Part shown: piece after piece, positions 22,704 to 33,298 of the stretch
Numbering within the stretch: position 1 is the stretch's first letter
How the letters are laid out: every line of letters begins with the position of its first letter
Source: Tubulanus polymorphus
Lineage: Eukaryota > Nemertea > Palaeonemertea > Tubulaniformes > Tubulanidae
Assembly (NCBI RefSeq): GCF_964204645.1
Contig: NC_134026.1
Coordinates: forward strand, 15,094,450-15,158,449
Length of the DNA stretch: 64,000 nt
Reading direction: 5' to 3'
Notes under the pieces: model-generated
What the model was told of the DNA's origin: nothing
Database searches by the model: none
The model's input: the letters and a program-made list of their open reading frames with translations, nothing else
Made by a program: the position numbers and the translations under genes

Positions 22704-24263
22704 TTAGTTTAAACCACTGAGCCAGTGGTCCAGCAGGGTGTTAGCTGTACCACGGTTCCAGTGGATCCCGTCTCCAACAACTCTGAAGCGTCGATCATCG
22801 ATGGGTGGTATCGCGGTGACGTCGTCGTGATTCTCGAGGAATTCGTTGAACTTCCGGGCGAACTGCTGGTGTTCGCGGGTCGTGTTGAGTTGAACGAAGT
22901 GGACGAACGAGTGCTGATACTTCTTGACTGCGGCGTTGATCAGGCGCTGTGTGGTCTTCCTGGCGGTCGCTTCGAAGTTGTTGTCGCGGTTGTTGATTCC
23001 GACGCTGATGATCACCGTATCCGGGCGATCTCGGCGCTCCGGTACAGCATCGATCAGGTCGGCGAGATGAGCTATCTTGCAGCCGGGGAAGCTCTCGATC
23101 TGGACGTCATCCGGACGGCGGCTTGATGTGATGTTACTCAGATTTGAGTCACCAATCACCAGAATGGGTCGCCGGGTTGGTGGCAGACTCCAATCCTGTT
23201 TCTTCCGACCCGTATTCGGATGACGGCGAACTTCCTGGGGCGCCATCGGTCTCGGTGTTGGCGTCGGACTTCGCGCTGGCAGTAGGCGCCCTGGTGACCT
23301 GTAATGAGACGGAGAGCTGGAAAGAGAAGAAGAGAGAGACGGCGTCGGACTGCTGGTTGGTGCGGTCGGCGTTCTCTGCGGCGGCGGCGGCGTCGGGTTT
23401 CGAGGCGGCGGCGTCGGACTTCTCGGTGGCGTCGGACTTCTTGGTGGCGGCGGCGGCGTCGGCATCGGACTTCTCGGTGGTGGCGCCATTCTGGTTGGTG
23501 GCGTCCTGGTGACATCCGCGTAGCTTCTCGGTGACCTGGAATCAGAAAAAGAAGGAGGCGCTGTGGGCGCGGCGGGCGCGGCTGCGGTTGGTGCAGGCGT
23601 CCTCGGCGTCGCGGGCTTTCGAATCTTCCGGCTCGGTCTCGGCGGCGGACGAATCTTCGGCTCCGTGGGTGCCTCCTGGTGGTGTGACCTGAAATGAGAA
23701 GGGGAAGAAGGTGGGTTAGATAGGACATTTCTGAGTTTGTCAGACAGAGCCTGACCGCGGAATTTCGACCGCAAATCCAGCGCGATGTTGAAAAGCCGGA
23801 TCGTTCCGGGGCTCAGACGGGAGCCGAAATTCCTCCGGGCCCATGTCAGGGCGACATCCTGTGCTGATAGACAGTCCGGCAGAGGATCACCCATTAGCTC
23901 AACAAATGTGGCAGCGTAATGGATGGTCAGCTCTTTCGAAACTGTCTCCATCCAGACGTCCGCGGCAGCGTGCAGCTGCACCGTTACTGCTTCGGTGCAA
24001 GCCGCCGGCCGCAGGAACATCTTCAGATGGTCCTTCTTCCTCCGAATCGCTTTCGGACCAGAGCTCAACTGGGCAAGGTGGTGCGCCACTTGAAGAGCTC
24101 TATAATAGGTTTTCGGCGACATCCCGGGTTGCTGGTGTCGCTCAGGGCGTCCTCCGCCCTTGCTGGTCTTCTCAGCTGGTGGTCGTTTCTTCTTTCGAGT
24201 AGATCGCTCCATTGACAGATATTTCGGCGAGGTTGCCTTCGTCAGTGTCAGTGCAGGAATCAT
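22704..24263 (-). CDS. PLE ORF1, SGNH-hydrolase-like protein, copy B
   Basis: An open 519-codon frame. The N-terminal 170 residues are basic with no family I recognise. A Pro/Ser/Arg-rich middle (about residues 190-350) has repeated RSPTPPP words. The C-terminal 150 residues show SGNH/GDSL blocks: GDSN (block I), VGIN (block III) and DGIHWN (block V). It differs from copy A by a few substitutions and about ten extra residues in the Pro-rich part. Block III reads GINN here and GIND in copy A. The frame is intact while ORF2 beside it is broken, so the element can be active only with help. Confidence 0.75.
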   Translation of the reverse strand: MIPALTLTKATSPKYLSMERSTRKKKRPPAEKTSKGGGRPERHQQPGMSPKTYYRALQVAHHLAQLSSGPKAIRRKKDHLKMFLRPAACTEAVTVQLHAAADVWMETVSKELTIHYAATFVELMGDPLPDCLSAQDVALTWARRNFGSRLSPGTIRLFNIALDLRSKFRGQALSDKLRNVLSNPPSSPSHFRSHHQEAPTEPKIRPPPRPSRKIRKPATPRTPAPTAAAPAAPTAPPSFSDSRSPRSYADVTRTPPTRMAPPPRSPMPTPPPPPRSPTPPRSPTPPPRNPTPPPPQRTPTAPTSSPTPSLSSSLSSSPSHYRSPGRLLPARSPTPTPRPMAPQEVRRHPNTGRKKQDWSLPPTRRPILVIGDSNLSNITSSRRPDDVQIESFPGCKIAHLADLIDAVPERRDRPDTVIISVGINNRDNNFEATARKTTQRLINAAVKKYQHSFVHFVQLNTTREHQQFARKFNEFLENHDDVTAIPPIDDRRFRVVGDGIHWNRGTANTLLDHWLSGLN

Positions 24264-24579
24264 GCTGAACTAGCAGCAGCAGCAGATAAAAAAGACAAAC
24301 GCGCGGAGCGCGTTTTTAATGCTCGAGAGTGGTGGCCACTCTCCTACATTCAGGACGCGTAGGTGCATGATTATTTGCTTGATATGATGATAGGTATATG
24401 AGTTGAACTATTATGAGATGAACTAAGGGGGATGTGGGTGGTGTGATATTTGTGTGAGTGTGAAGGTACTGGTGGAAGGATTCAAACAAAGGTACATACA
24501 GAACGGACAGTTTTTATTTTTTAGGCGTTTTTGTTTGGTTCGGTCCTTATCAGGAGTTTGTTAGTGATTAGTTATAATA
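24264..24579. other. Leader between PLE copy B and the LINE 3' end, with two hairpins
   Basis: No gene. Palindromes at 24297-24315 (AAACGCGC, loop, GCGCGTTT) and 24325-24343 (GAGAGTGG/CCACTCTC). On the minus strand near 24560, CTCCTGATAAGGACCGAA resembles the core start of a hammerhead ribozyme but is too diverged to call. Confidence 0.4.
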
Positions 24580-27500
24580 TTTTTTTTTTTTTTTTTTTTT
24601 TTTTCTATAAATAGTGATTAATATAATACGTATATATCACAAGAGTCTATGATATAATATATGGTAGATATATATGTATATAATATGATACACAAAAATA
24701 GTGATTTTCCTCCGTTAAGGGGAGTCGCGATATAGTTAGAATACTTTGTCAATTACTATATACAAAACTTATAATTTCTTAGAAATGTTAATAAGAGTAT
24801 ATAGTTCTACTGCATATAGTTCGGTTCACGTGATGTGTTGTGTAAGGAGTAGCGACCTAGATACGGGCTACCTATATAGTTCTTGTAACACAAAGAAATC
24901 TTCCATTCAATTCTCCGACTACGCGGGTGTCGGTTCGTAGTAGAGTACACGCTATAGAGTTATAGAATTGACTTAAACGCTTCCACGATGTCTGAAGACG
25001 GCCATGGACTCGAAATATCGTAAAAGACACTCCTTAGTATCGGGTTATTTCGGTTGGAATTTAGGTAATTTTTCGTTAAGAGTTTAAAGCGCTGTTCCAC
25101 AGTTTCTATTCGAGCTTGCTTATGTAGGTCTGCCGTTCTTGTATAGCGCGGTTGGCCTAGAATGATTCGTAAGCATTTATTTTGGTGTATTTGAAGGCGG
25201 TCTAACTGACTACATGGGCAAGTTACCAGTATCGGAGCTCCGTATTCATAGATTGATCGAATGAGTAATTTAAAAGCAGTGAGTATGTATTCCATTTTTA
25301 CGCGGTTTCGTTTCAAAATAGCTAGTATTCCAATTCTTTTATTTGCCTTAATTAATCTCTCTGTTATTTCCAGATTCCAGCGTAAATTAGACGAAAAAGT
25401 AATTCCGAGGAATTTGGTAGAATTTGATAGCGGTATTTGTTGGCCGTGAACAGTGTGCTCAGTGTATGGGTCGGTATTTATTAGGCGACTAAAGTGTATA
25501 CTAACACATTTAAGCGCGTTTACTTTTAGCCTCCACATGTCACTCCATTGAGTTAGTTTGTCTATCGATTTTTGATGGAGATTTTCGATTGTTTTAGTTT
25601 TTACATTGTGCGTGTTCCATAGACTCATATCGTCTGCGAACAATGACGATTGACTATAATGACTAGCTTTAATTGTATCCGAGGGAAAATCGTTTATATA
25701 GATGATAAAAAGTGTCGGCGAGAAAATCCCTCCTTGAGGGACTCCAGCGTTTATTTGCCTTGGCTGGCTAATACACCCTTCATTAGCGACTTTAAAAGTT
25801 CGACCCTGTAGATAGTTTTTAAGTAAGAGCTTAAAGTTGGTTGGAATAGATAAATGATTAATTTTGTAGATAATTCCGTCGTGCCAAAGTTTATCGAACG
25901 CTTTCTCTAGGTCGAAAAATGTAGCACGCGTGCATTGCCGACGTTTTAGGCCTTTAGCGATATCATGAGACATTTTTAATATTTGATCTATGGTCGAATG
26001 TCCTTTTCGAAAACCAGCTTGTATTTCGGTAAAGAAGTTGGTATTTTCTAAGTAATCTGTTAATTTATTGTTCATGATTTTTTCGAAAATTTTGCCGATC
26101 GAGTTGGTTAAACTGATAGGACGCAAATTTTTGCAAAGTGTAGCATCTTTGCCGGCTTTTGGAATCATAGTAATTTTCGCAGACTTCCAGAATGATATAT
26201 AGTAGCCATTTCTTTGGCAGTAGTTAAAAATGTGACATAGGTGGGTTAAAAATATCGAAGGACAATTTTTAATAATCGCGTTCGTGATTCTATTTTCTCC
26301 GGGTGCTTTATTAAGTTTCAACCGTTTGATATAGCGTTTTATGTCTAGTTCAGTAATTGTTTCGTTTAATATATGACCCGTGTCTTCTTCAGTATTTTCG
26401 TATACGAAGTTTCTATTGGATTCTTCTACGAAACGTTTATGTTGATCGCTGAAGTTTGGATTAGTAGGCGTTTGAAAAACGTCGAATAAAAAGTCGGCGT
26501 ATAGTTCGACGATATCTTTATCGTTACTCGCGGTTTGATCGTTATAAGCTAAATTCGAAATAATGTTTTTTTTTATCAACGTTACGTTAATGTTTTTAAT
26601 ACCTCGCCAGAATTTACTCGAGTTCGGATTCGATGTATTTATGTCATCTAGTAGTTTTTTAGTCTTGTTATTTTTGTTGTCTCGCATAAGTTTTCTAATT
26701 TCAAGAGTTAATCTATTATATTGTGATTTTAAATAAGGATGACGCGTTTTAACGTATTCTCGTTTTAAATAACGTCGTCGTTTAATTATTAATTCTATAT
26801 TACGAGGTAAGCGGTCAACTCGTTTCGATCTTTTATTATTTTCCATGTTATTTTGTCTTTTAATTTCGTTAATTATTTCTAATTCTATTTTGCTGTAAAT
26901 ATTTTCCACCTGCTCGTTAGTAGTTAGATTTGTTGTATCGATCGCTGAGAGCTTGTCAGATACGTTGTCGTGGAATTTTGACCAGTCGATATTTCTCGTA
27001 GACAGTAAGTCGGTATATAGTTCGCGTTCGATGACTTTCGGACGCGTAGAAATATTTATTAAAATTGGTCGGTGATCACTATCGACGCTATCGCAAACAT
27101 GAAAAGAGTTTACTTTAGGGAATATGTGCGAACTACAAAGCGCTCTATCTAGAATATCAGTGTGTCCTCTCACGCGGTAATCATAATAGGTATGGTCTTT
27201 TGTATTTAATGAAATGAGACCGTGCGTATTAATAATGTTCGTTAGATTAATTCCGGCTGTATTAGTCGTACGGTTACCGAGTATCGGGTGTTTAGCGTTC
27301 AAATCACCCAAAATGAAAAAATTTTGATTCGATCGTTCAATGACTTCTACAAATTGTTGTTCGAGAATTTTTGCAGGTGGGCAATAAACCCCTATGACAT
27401 TGAAAGTACTGTTATCGTTATTTTTCACCGATAAAGCTATATATTCAGTTGAGTCGCTGTTAAAATTAAGAGTCAGTTGTTCGATAAACAGGTCACGGTT

Positions 27501-28509
27501 GTACAGAGCCATTAAACCCCCTCAGGATTTCCCTGTCCTCGGCTTATGGATTTTCTTATAATTTTTCGGATTAAAATTTATCGTTTTGCATTTAGTTTCT
27601 GCTACGAAAAGAATATCGATATTTTTATTCAAAAGTAATTCAGTTACTTCTGGCAATTTTTGCTTCACGCCGTTTATGTTTAAATAACATATATTCAGAG
27701 TAGACTTAGCCATGAGGAAAAGTTAGACAATTGTTTAAAAGAAAGTTAATGTGTTAGATTAAAATCAGTACATCGCTTACGATTTTATTTAGCTAGATTT
27801 GTGTCGCTAGCAGATAACGGTCTCGTTATTTTTATCTTACTCAGCCGGTGTGAGTTTTTCCCGACGGTATGTTCGTATATATCTTTACCGCTGATTTTTA
27901 AGTTAGTATGATCTAATGTGCTTTCGCTTATCCTCGCACAGATGTCGGATAGGCTATTTTCTTTGTTCATACGTACTCTGTAAATTATGTCTGCAATTAG
28001 CGATAGAAATGATGTTTCGTTTAGTATAATGATATTATTCGGTGGAGGGCTTTCTTTCGGTTTATCTAGTGAACTTCTACGTTTCGGTATAGGTCTTTGG
28101 TTTTTATTTTGTTCCGATGAAAAGGGTTTCTCGGATACAGATTGTTTTTTCTCAGATACTGTTTTTTTCTTTCGTGGTGTTGGTATCGGTTTCCTACGCT
28201 CTTTCGTTTCACTCGGTCTAGAGTTGGATTTCGACCTCGACCTCGACCTAGATCTCTCTCGTTGTTTCTTTTTAATTTCTTCCTGCACAAATGTGCAGGC
28301 TTTGTCGAAACTGCGGTGTTCTCCACCGCAGTTCGAACAAACGTAATTTTCTTTTATTTTACACTCATAGGTTTGGTGAAAGTGGGCGCACTTCGCGCAA
28401 ATTGCTTTGTCTTCTGTGCAGTTATATTGATTATGCCCAAACATCTGGCATTTCCTACATTGGAGTAGTGTTGGGCTGCGTCTATAAGCTACGCATTTCT
28501 TCCTCACAT
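24580..28509 (-). mobile_element. 5'-truncated Jockey-like non-LTR retrotransposon
   Basis: Minus-strand LINE: ORF1 tail with zinc knuckles, ORF2 with endonuclease and RT, an AT-rich 3' UTR (24605-24959) and a poly-A tail of about 25 (T-run 24580-24604 on the plus strand). The 5' end at 28509 fuses directly to the PLE repeat at the ATGAT of its ORF1 start. Confidence 0.8.
24960..27713 (-). pseudogene. LINE ORF2: endonuclease and reverse transcriptase, one premature stop
   Basis: About 917 codons. The apurinic-type endonuclease has LNINGVKQK at the start, GDLNAKHP and the catalytic DSDHRPI. The RT has FFDLEKAFDKLWH (motif A), AGVPQGGIFSPTLF (motif B) and SLFADDMSLW (motif C). The thumb/C-terminal region continues to FLGITFSSNLRWN and beyond. 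Only one lesion is visible, an in-frame TGA at 27524-27522 inside the endonuclease. Otherwise the frame is continuous, so the copy is young. The motifs fit the Jockey superfamily; the exact clade cannot be fixed by eye. Confidence 0.85.
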
Positions 28510-28511
28510 CA
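27785..28511 (-). CDS. LINE ORF1 tail with three CCHC zinc knuckles
   Basis: Gag-like nucleic-acid chaperone of the LINE, 5'-truncated. Knuckles: CRKCQMFGHNQYNC, CAKCAHFHQTYEC and CSNCGGEHRSFDKAC. An RS-rich basic stretch (RERSRSRSRSKSNSR) and a Lys/Pro-rich tail follow. The frame stays open into the adjoining PLE repeat up to 28546, but the LINE portion begins at the ATGATG at 28512. ORF1 and ORF2 are separated by about 70 bp. Confidence 0.75.
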
Positions 28512-30717
28512 TGCTGAACTAGGATTAGACACGGGTTTTTATACACGCAGCGCGCAACAAGTGAACAGTATTTGAGTTAGAAGTTAAGTGACCATATGAG
28601 ACCTTGTGATCTAGACTAATTGTACTTCTGTGATCAAGCTAATAGACAAACTAGGGGTCTGACTAATTATGCCTTTGATCCAGAGTGACTAGAAAACAGC
28701 ACTAATTATGGCCCTTGATCTAGCTGTTGAATAGTTTGCTTTGATGTATAGTTCTAAAGATCTAAAGAACGGCGTGTCTAATATAGAATTGAAAAGTTTA
28801 TTTCGATATAACCTGATAAATACTCAAAGTGTTTTCTATAAAGAGAAATCTAGAATATGTATTATTAATATACGTGAACCGGAATGTTCGAAATATGTCC
28901 GAGTTCAGTTTCAAAATTGCTTAATTCCTAATTAGTTTAGATGCGTTAATTAGCGGTGCGCGGCCGAGGCGTATTCCGATATACGCGTGTATACTAAATA
29001 GTCGTAAATGGTGAAATCCGGTTCTTAGTTAATCAAGTTTTCTCCGTATTCTAAAGCTTTTAAGAGCGGATTTTGAAATATCTACGCGGTATTCTACCGA
29101 AAATTGGATGAATTAGACAGCGCGGCGTCGGCGATTTAGTAGGAAGTTATAACCCGTAAGATCTAAATTACTGAGTGAGCGCGGGTGGTTAATTAGCCCT
29201 AATTATGGGTGACGAGTTTTGATAGAAATGTCTTACTAATACGTCTGTTTTAATTCTAAGTTCTTAAATATAATTCTATTAGATAAACTACGCTTATTTA
29301 GAGTTATTAGGATCGAGTAAAGCTATGTGAACTTGAACATGTGACAAATATATTCAGACCGGAGCGCGGGTATTCAGTAAATCGGTTTAAGCTTGCGTAG
29401 TTTGAGTGGTTCAAAAACACTATGATCTCTTCTTTAATCCGAAGGTTGAAATATATACGTGATATAAAACTCTTTTTGAATCGGGAATATTGGGCTGTGT
29501 TCTTTGAAAAAAAAAAACTGATGAGTTTGAAGGCGTCGTAACTGCGATTTTGTATAGAATTGAGTCGGATAATTAGTCAAGAGGCGCAGGTGGCCGATCG
29601 GTCACTAATTATGAGTGACTCGTAAACAGTGATTGATGTCCGTGGACTATTATTTATCCTATAAACTTCTTATACTTCTACAACCTATAGTGCGGTTTTT
29701 GAATATAGCTACTAATACTTTTGAGCGATCTCATTAGAATTGTTATGCGAAAATAAACTGTCTGTTTTAGAGAAATTTGAAACTTGACACCCGGGTCTAT
29801 ATAGAGTATGTTCCAAGAGTTGGCGCGTAGATACGATAATAGTTAATTAGGACGTAGCGGGTTAGGTCCCCGACCGAACGTTATAGATTAAACGGAGGTT
29901 AATTAGGGTGCCGCGGGTTCGAGTCCCGACCAGGCGCCGTTTAGTAATTGAATAGTTCTATTCTAAATGTTTTTTACCTATTCTGGATTCCTTTTAATTC
30001 TGAATCTTTGACGGATACAATAGTACTTTTCAGATGTTTCTACGATATAATCTTAGTGCCGACGCATATTTTCAAAATAAATAAGAGCGGTGGACAGGTT
30101 ACCGGTATCTAACGCGGGGCACCGGCAACCTGTCAGTACTAGCGGTTAATTTCGGAGCGGCGGGTACGGTTCCCGAGTATTCTCCGGAGCTTAATTCGGG
30201 TGCCGCGGGTTCGAGTCCCGATCAGGCGCGCCGTTTTAGTAATTGAGTATATTCTTACCTATTCTAGATTCCCTTTCTTTCTAAATTTATAATAGATTAA
30301 TTAATACTTTTCGGGTGTTTCTATGATATAATCACAGTGCTGACGCATATTTTCGAAATAGATAATAGCGGTGGACTGGTTACCGGTTTCTATCGTCCTG
30401 GGACAGGCAACCAGTCTGTACTAGCGGTTACGGTTCGGTTCCCGATATCGCGCTTTTGTTTATTTTTCTAACTGTTTCTGATATTTGGTCTGTCTTCTTA
30501 CTTACTGAATTTCGATTGAGTTTTCAAAGTAAAGCAGAGAGAACTAATTAAAAGATAAAAGGTTGATGATTCCTGTGGAGCTTGTGATCTTGGAGTTTGT
30601 TTTGTACTCTGTCTCTGAGCGGGTTTCTGCTTCAGGCGACGGAGGATGATTCTGCAAATAGATTGATGATTAATAATTAATCAGTTAAGATAATTTACGA
30701 GGGAAACCTGGCACGGG
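28508..30717 (-). repeat. PLE pseudo-LTR, copy 1
   Basis: A 2.2-kb non-coding sequence nearly identical to 34826-36980. On the minus strand it lies downstream of the 3' end of PLE copy A, that is, as the 5' region of a following tandem copy. Its end at 28508 is the exact point where ORF1 would begin, but LINE sequence replaces ORF1. The interior holds several GC-rich T-arm-like modules (see findings) and two to three diverged repeats of about 290 bp (for example GACGCATATTTTC at about 30063 and 30342). Small ORFs here have no support. Confidence 0.8.
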
Positions 30718-30842
30718 CTAAGGTTAGGTTTAGAGATAGAGGTTAGGGGACCAAACCGAAGGTTTGGAGACCCCACTAGTGCACGGGCAGCGGGTTATCC
30801 CTGTAAAAAAGTAGTGAGAGTTAATTGTTGTAGTGAGGCGGT

Positions 30843-33143
30843 CTACGGGACGTTCATGCCTCGGGGCGTGTTCGTGTCGAGTCGTCGTATCCAGTCTTGT
30901 TCGGCTGCTTCGCGGATCGGTCTCGTGGAGCCTGGTAGGTGTTGGAGACCGTACACCCGAAAGTGTTCGCGGGTGTGGTCGACTTGGTTGAAGTGGTCCG
31001 AGACTGGAGTCGAATTCTTCGTTCTGATGCGTGAGACGTGATGAGTGACGCGTTCTCGTAGAGACATTCCGGTTTGGCCGACGTACAGCATGTTGCACTT
31101 GGTGCATTCGATGCAGTATACAATTTCACGGGCCGCGCAATTAATTGTGCTGCGGATCGCGTGCATTTTGTTGTGGCTGCGGCAAACGGTTGTTTCTCGG
31201 ACGAGTGGACACGTACGACATCTCGGTGTTCTGCATTTCTTGGTGCCTCGACGTCGGGTTGACGGAGTTCTTTGAGTAGACCTGGAAATAGAAGAATTGG
31301 AAACAACGGAAGTATTTCTGTTACGATGCGGTGAAGAGGGGACTCGGGGAGGGGGTGGCTCCGTGGGTTTGAGCTGCGACGAAGTTAGGAGATCTTTGAG
31401 ACTCTTGTGCTTGGTGTAGGCGGTGACCGTGGTTACCTCGTCAGACCGGCCGGTGGCCGTAGCCAGTTCCGTAAATCTGGTTCGGATGTTACGGGCTAGG
31501 GTTCGGTTGGCTTCGGAGTGAGGTAAGATAAGCGGTAAACGCTTTTTCGGCGGTTCGTCGGCCCGTTGTTGTTCTCGTAGATCTCGTTCGGCGTGGTGCC
31601 GTAGAGCTTGGCTTTTGATGTGTCGCAGTTCGCGGTCTTTGTAGCCACGACCTCTGAGTACTTTAAGGACGGTTCCGGACGCTGCGTGTAAGTCCGAATC
31701 GTTATTGCAGATGCGCCGGAACCGGAGAATTTGACTTTTAACTATACCGGAAAATGTGTGTTTAGGGTGAAACGAGGATCGATGTAGTAATTGATGCGAA
31801 TCGGTTGGTTTGAAGTAGACTTTGGTGTCTACTGTGCCACTTGTCTCGAATCGCGGGCCTTTGAAAGTGGTTACGTCCAGGAAGTTGACGCTGGTGTCGC
31901 TGATTTCGAACTTGAGTTTGATGGATCGGCTCACTGTTTGTAGGACGTCGATGAATTGCATCAACGTTTCGCGGCCGTGTTCCCAAACTATGTAGATGTC
32001 GTCGATGAACCGAGCGTATAGCGATGGTTGGAGTTCGCTTCTGGACAGACCTTCTTTTTCCCATTCGGCTACAAAGATATTGGCATAAGAAGGAGCAAAA
32101 CGCTTACCCATTGCGGTACCTTTTACCTGTAAATATGTGTTTTCGTTAAAGTTAAAGTCGTTTTTCTTCAGGCTGATTTCGAGTAGTTTCAGCAGCTCGG
32201 CACCCGGGCGTCCCGGGTTTGGGTTATCTCGGAGAGCTTGTCGGATGCTGGCGATACCCTCTTCGTGGGGGATGTTGGTGTAGAGCGAATCGATGTCCAT
32301 GGTGACGAGTAACGCATCGGCGCTAAATTGTTTACCGGCCAAAATATCTAGAAAGTGGTTGGTATCTTTGACGTACGACGGGTGACCGCGGGCGATCGGC
32401 TGCAAATAGTAGTCGATCCATTCCGAAATTTCGTAGGTTTCGGAGCCGCAGTCGGAGACGATCGGTCTCCCCGGCGGTACGCGATCGGGTACCGTCCACT
32501 TCTCGCGTTCTTTATGGATTTTGGGAAGCAGATAGAACTGCCTCTGTTTCGGATTATCGGGCAGTAATAGATATTCGGCGGTTTTTAGCGGGATGATTTT
32601 TCGTCGAGCCATATTTTCGATGATTTCGCGAATTTCTTCCCCGGTCTGTTCGAAGATCGGTTGCTGCAGCGGCTGATAATACTCGAGATCGGCTAGTTGG
32701 CGCATGGCTTCGTGGACGTAGTCGTCGCGGTCCATGATAACCGTGGCGGAACCCTTATCGGCGGCTTTGATGACAACATTAGTGTTGTCACGCAGCTGCT
32801 GGAGGGCTTCGCGTTCCTGTTTAGTGAGGTTATCATTTACGCGACGCGTATCCCTGGTCTGTTGAGCCAATTCGTGCGCGTCGTTGCAGAACCCGGCGAT
32901 TACTGGTTCTATTTCATCCGGAGCCCAACTGCTGGGCAGACGGAAACGCGGAGCCTCGCGGTCCGGTTTGTCTCGGAAGTGATGGTCGAGTTTCACTAGC
33001 CGGTTGAATCGGCACACTCCCTTGGTGCGCTCGGTCGCGGCGGCATCAGAACCGATTTTTGGAGTCGGGCAATAAGTGAGGCCCTTTCGGAGTAGCTGAT
33101 GTTGCGCCGGACTTAGGCGGAGTGAACGTGTGAGGTTGACCAC
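30843..33143 (-). CDS. PLE ORF2: reverse transcriptase with C-terminal GIY-YIG endonuclease
   Basis: An intact 766-codon frame. The RT fingers and palm show RPIVSDCGSE, MDIDSLYTNIPHEEG (motif A), VKGTAMGKRFAPSYAN (motif B), FIDDIYIVWEHG (motif C with both Asp) and FLDVTTF (motif D). After a basic linker rich in Pro and Ser come CRTPRCRTCPLV, a zinc-type motif, and the GIY-YIG domain CIECTKCNMLYVGQTG with downstream RERVTHH. This domain order defines EN+ Penelope-like elements. It copies element RNA and cuts target DNA in the nucleus. An open stretch with TTTCCAG just before it (33213) suggests the coding region may start upstream of this ATG by splicing from ORF1. Confidence 0.93.
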   Translation of the reverse strand: MVNLTRSLRLSPAQHQLLRKGLTYCPTPKIGSDAAATERTKGVCRFNRLVKLDHHFRDKPDREAPRFRLPSSWAPDEIEPVIAGFCNDAHELAQQTRDTRRVNDNLTKQEREALQQLRDNTNVVIKAADKGSATVIMDRDDYVHEAMRQLADLEYYQPLQQPIFEQTGEEIREIIENMARRKIIPLKTAEYLLLPDNPKQRQFYLLPKIHKEREKWTVPDRVPPGRPIVSDCGSETYEISEWIDYYLQPIARGHPSYVKDTNHFLDILAGKQFSADALLVTMDIDSLYTNIPHEEGIASIRQALRDNPNPGRPGAELLKLLEISLKKNDFNFNENTYLQVKGTAMGKRFAPSYANIFVAEWEKEGLSRSELQPSLYARFIDDIYIVWEHGRETLMQFIDVLQTVSRSIKLKFEISDTSVNFLDVTTFKGPRFETSGTVDTKVYFKPTDSHQLLHRSSFHPKHTFSGIVKSQILRFRRICNNDSDLHAASGTVLKVLRGRGYKDRELRHIKSQALRHHAERDLREQQRADEPPKKRLPLILPHSEANRTLARNIRTRFTELATATGRSDEVTTVTAYTKHKSLKDLLTSSQLKPTEPPPPRVPSSPHRNRNTSVVSNSSISRSTQRTPSTRRRGTKKCRTPRCRTCPLVRETTVCRSHNKMHAIRSTINCAAREIVYCIECTKCNMLYVGQTGMSLRERVTHHVSRIRTKNSTPVSDHFNQVDHTREHFRVYGLQHLPGSTRPIREAAEQDWIRRLDTNTPRGMNVP

Positions 33144-33298
33144 CGGGCTCCCGAGAGCGGTGACCGGATCGCGTCGCGCTTGGTTTGGTGCCGGTTCTTC
33201 GTGTTCGTCGGACCTGGAAATGGAAGAAATCAGAGAAGCATTGGTTAATTCCGGTTGATTTAACTCACCAATAGTGGACCCGTTGGTCTCACTAATAC

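Larger units (their letters stand above)
20234..24263 (-). mobile_element. Penelope-like element, copy B
   Basis: Two-ORF PLE on the minus strand, about 95% or more identical by eye to the copy at 30718-34828. It lacks the 2.2-kb 5' repeat: after ATGCTGAACTAG the sequence diverges into CAG repeats. Its 3' end is a run of three telomere-like TTAGGG units (plus strand, 20235-20255) joined to the BEL/Pao relic. Confidence 0.85.

Noticed and set aside
23304-24215. Arg- or Ser-rich ORFs opposite PLE ORF1 (also 33739-34780)
   Set aside because: They are shadows of the Pro-rich region of ORF1 on the other strand and are not independent genes.
24540-24565. Hammerhead ribozyme in the leader of PLE copy B
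   Set aside because: CTGATAAGGACCGAA is reminiscent, but the GAAA core and pairing stems are not convincing.
29909-29940. A functional tRNA gene at the GGTTCGAGTCC sequence in the PLE repeat
   Set aside because: Only a T-arm and 3' strand are visible, with no 5' half; repeated modules of the same kind lie nearby.
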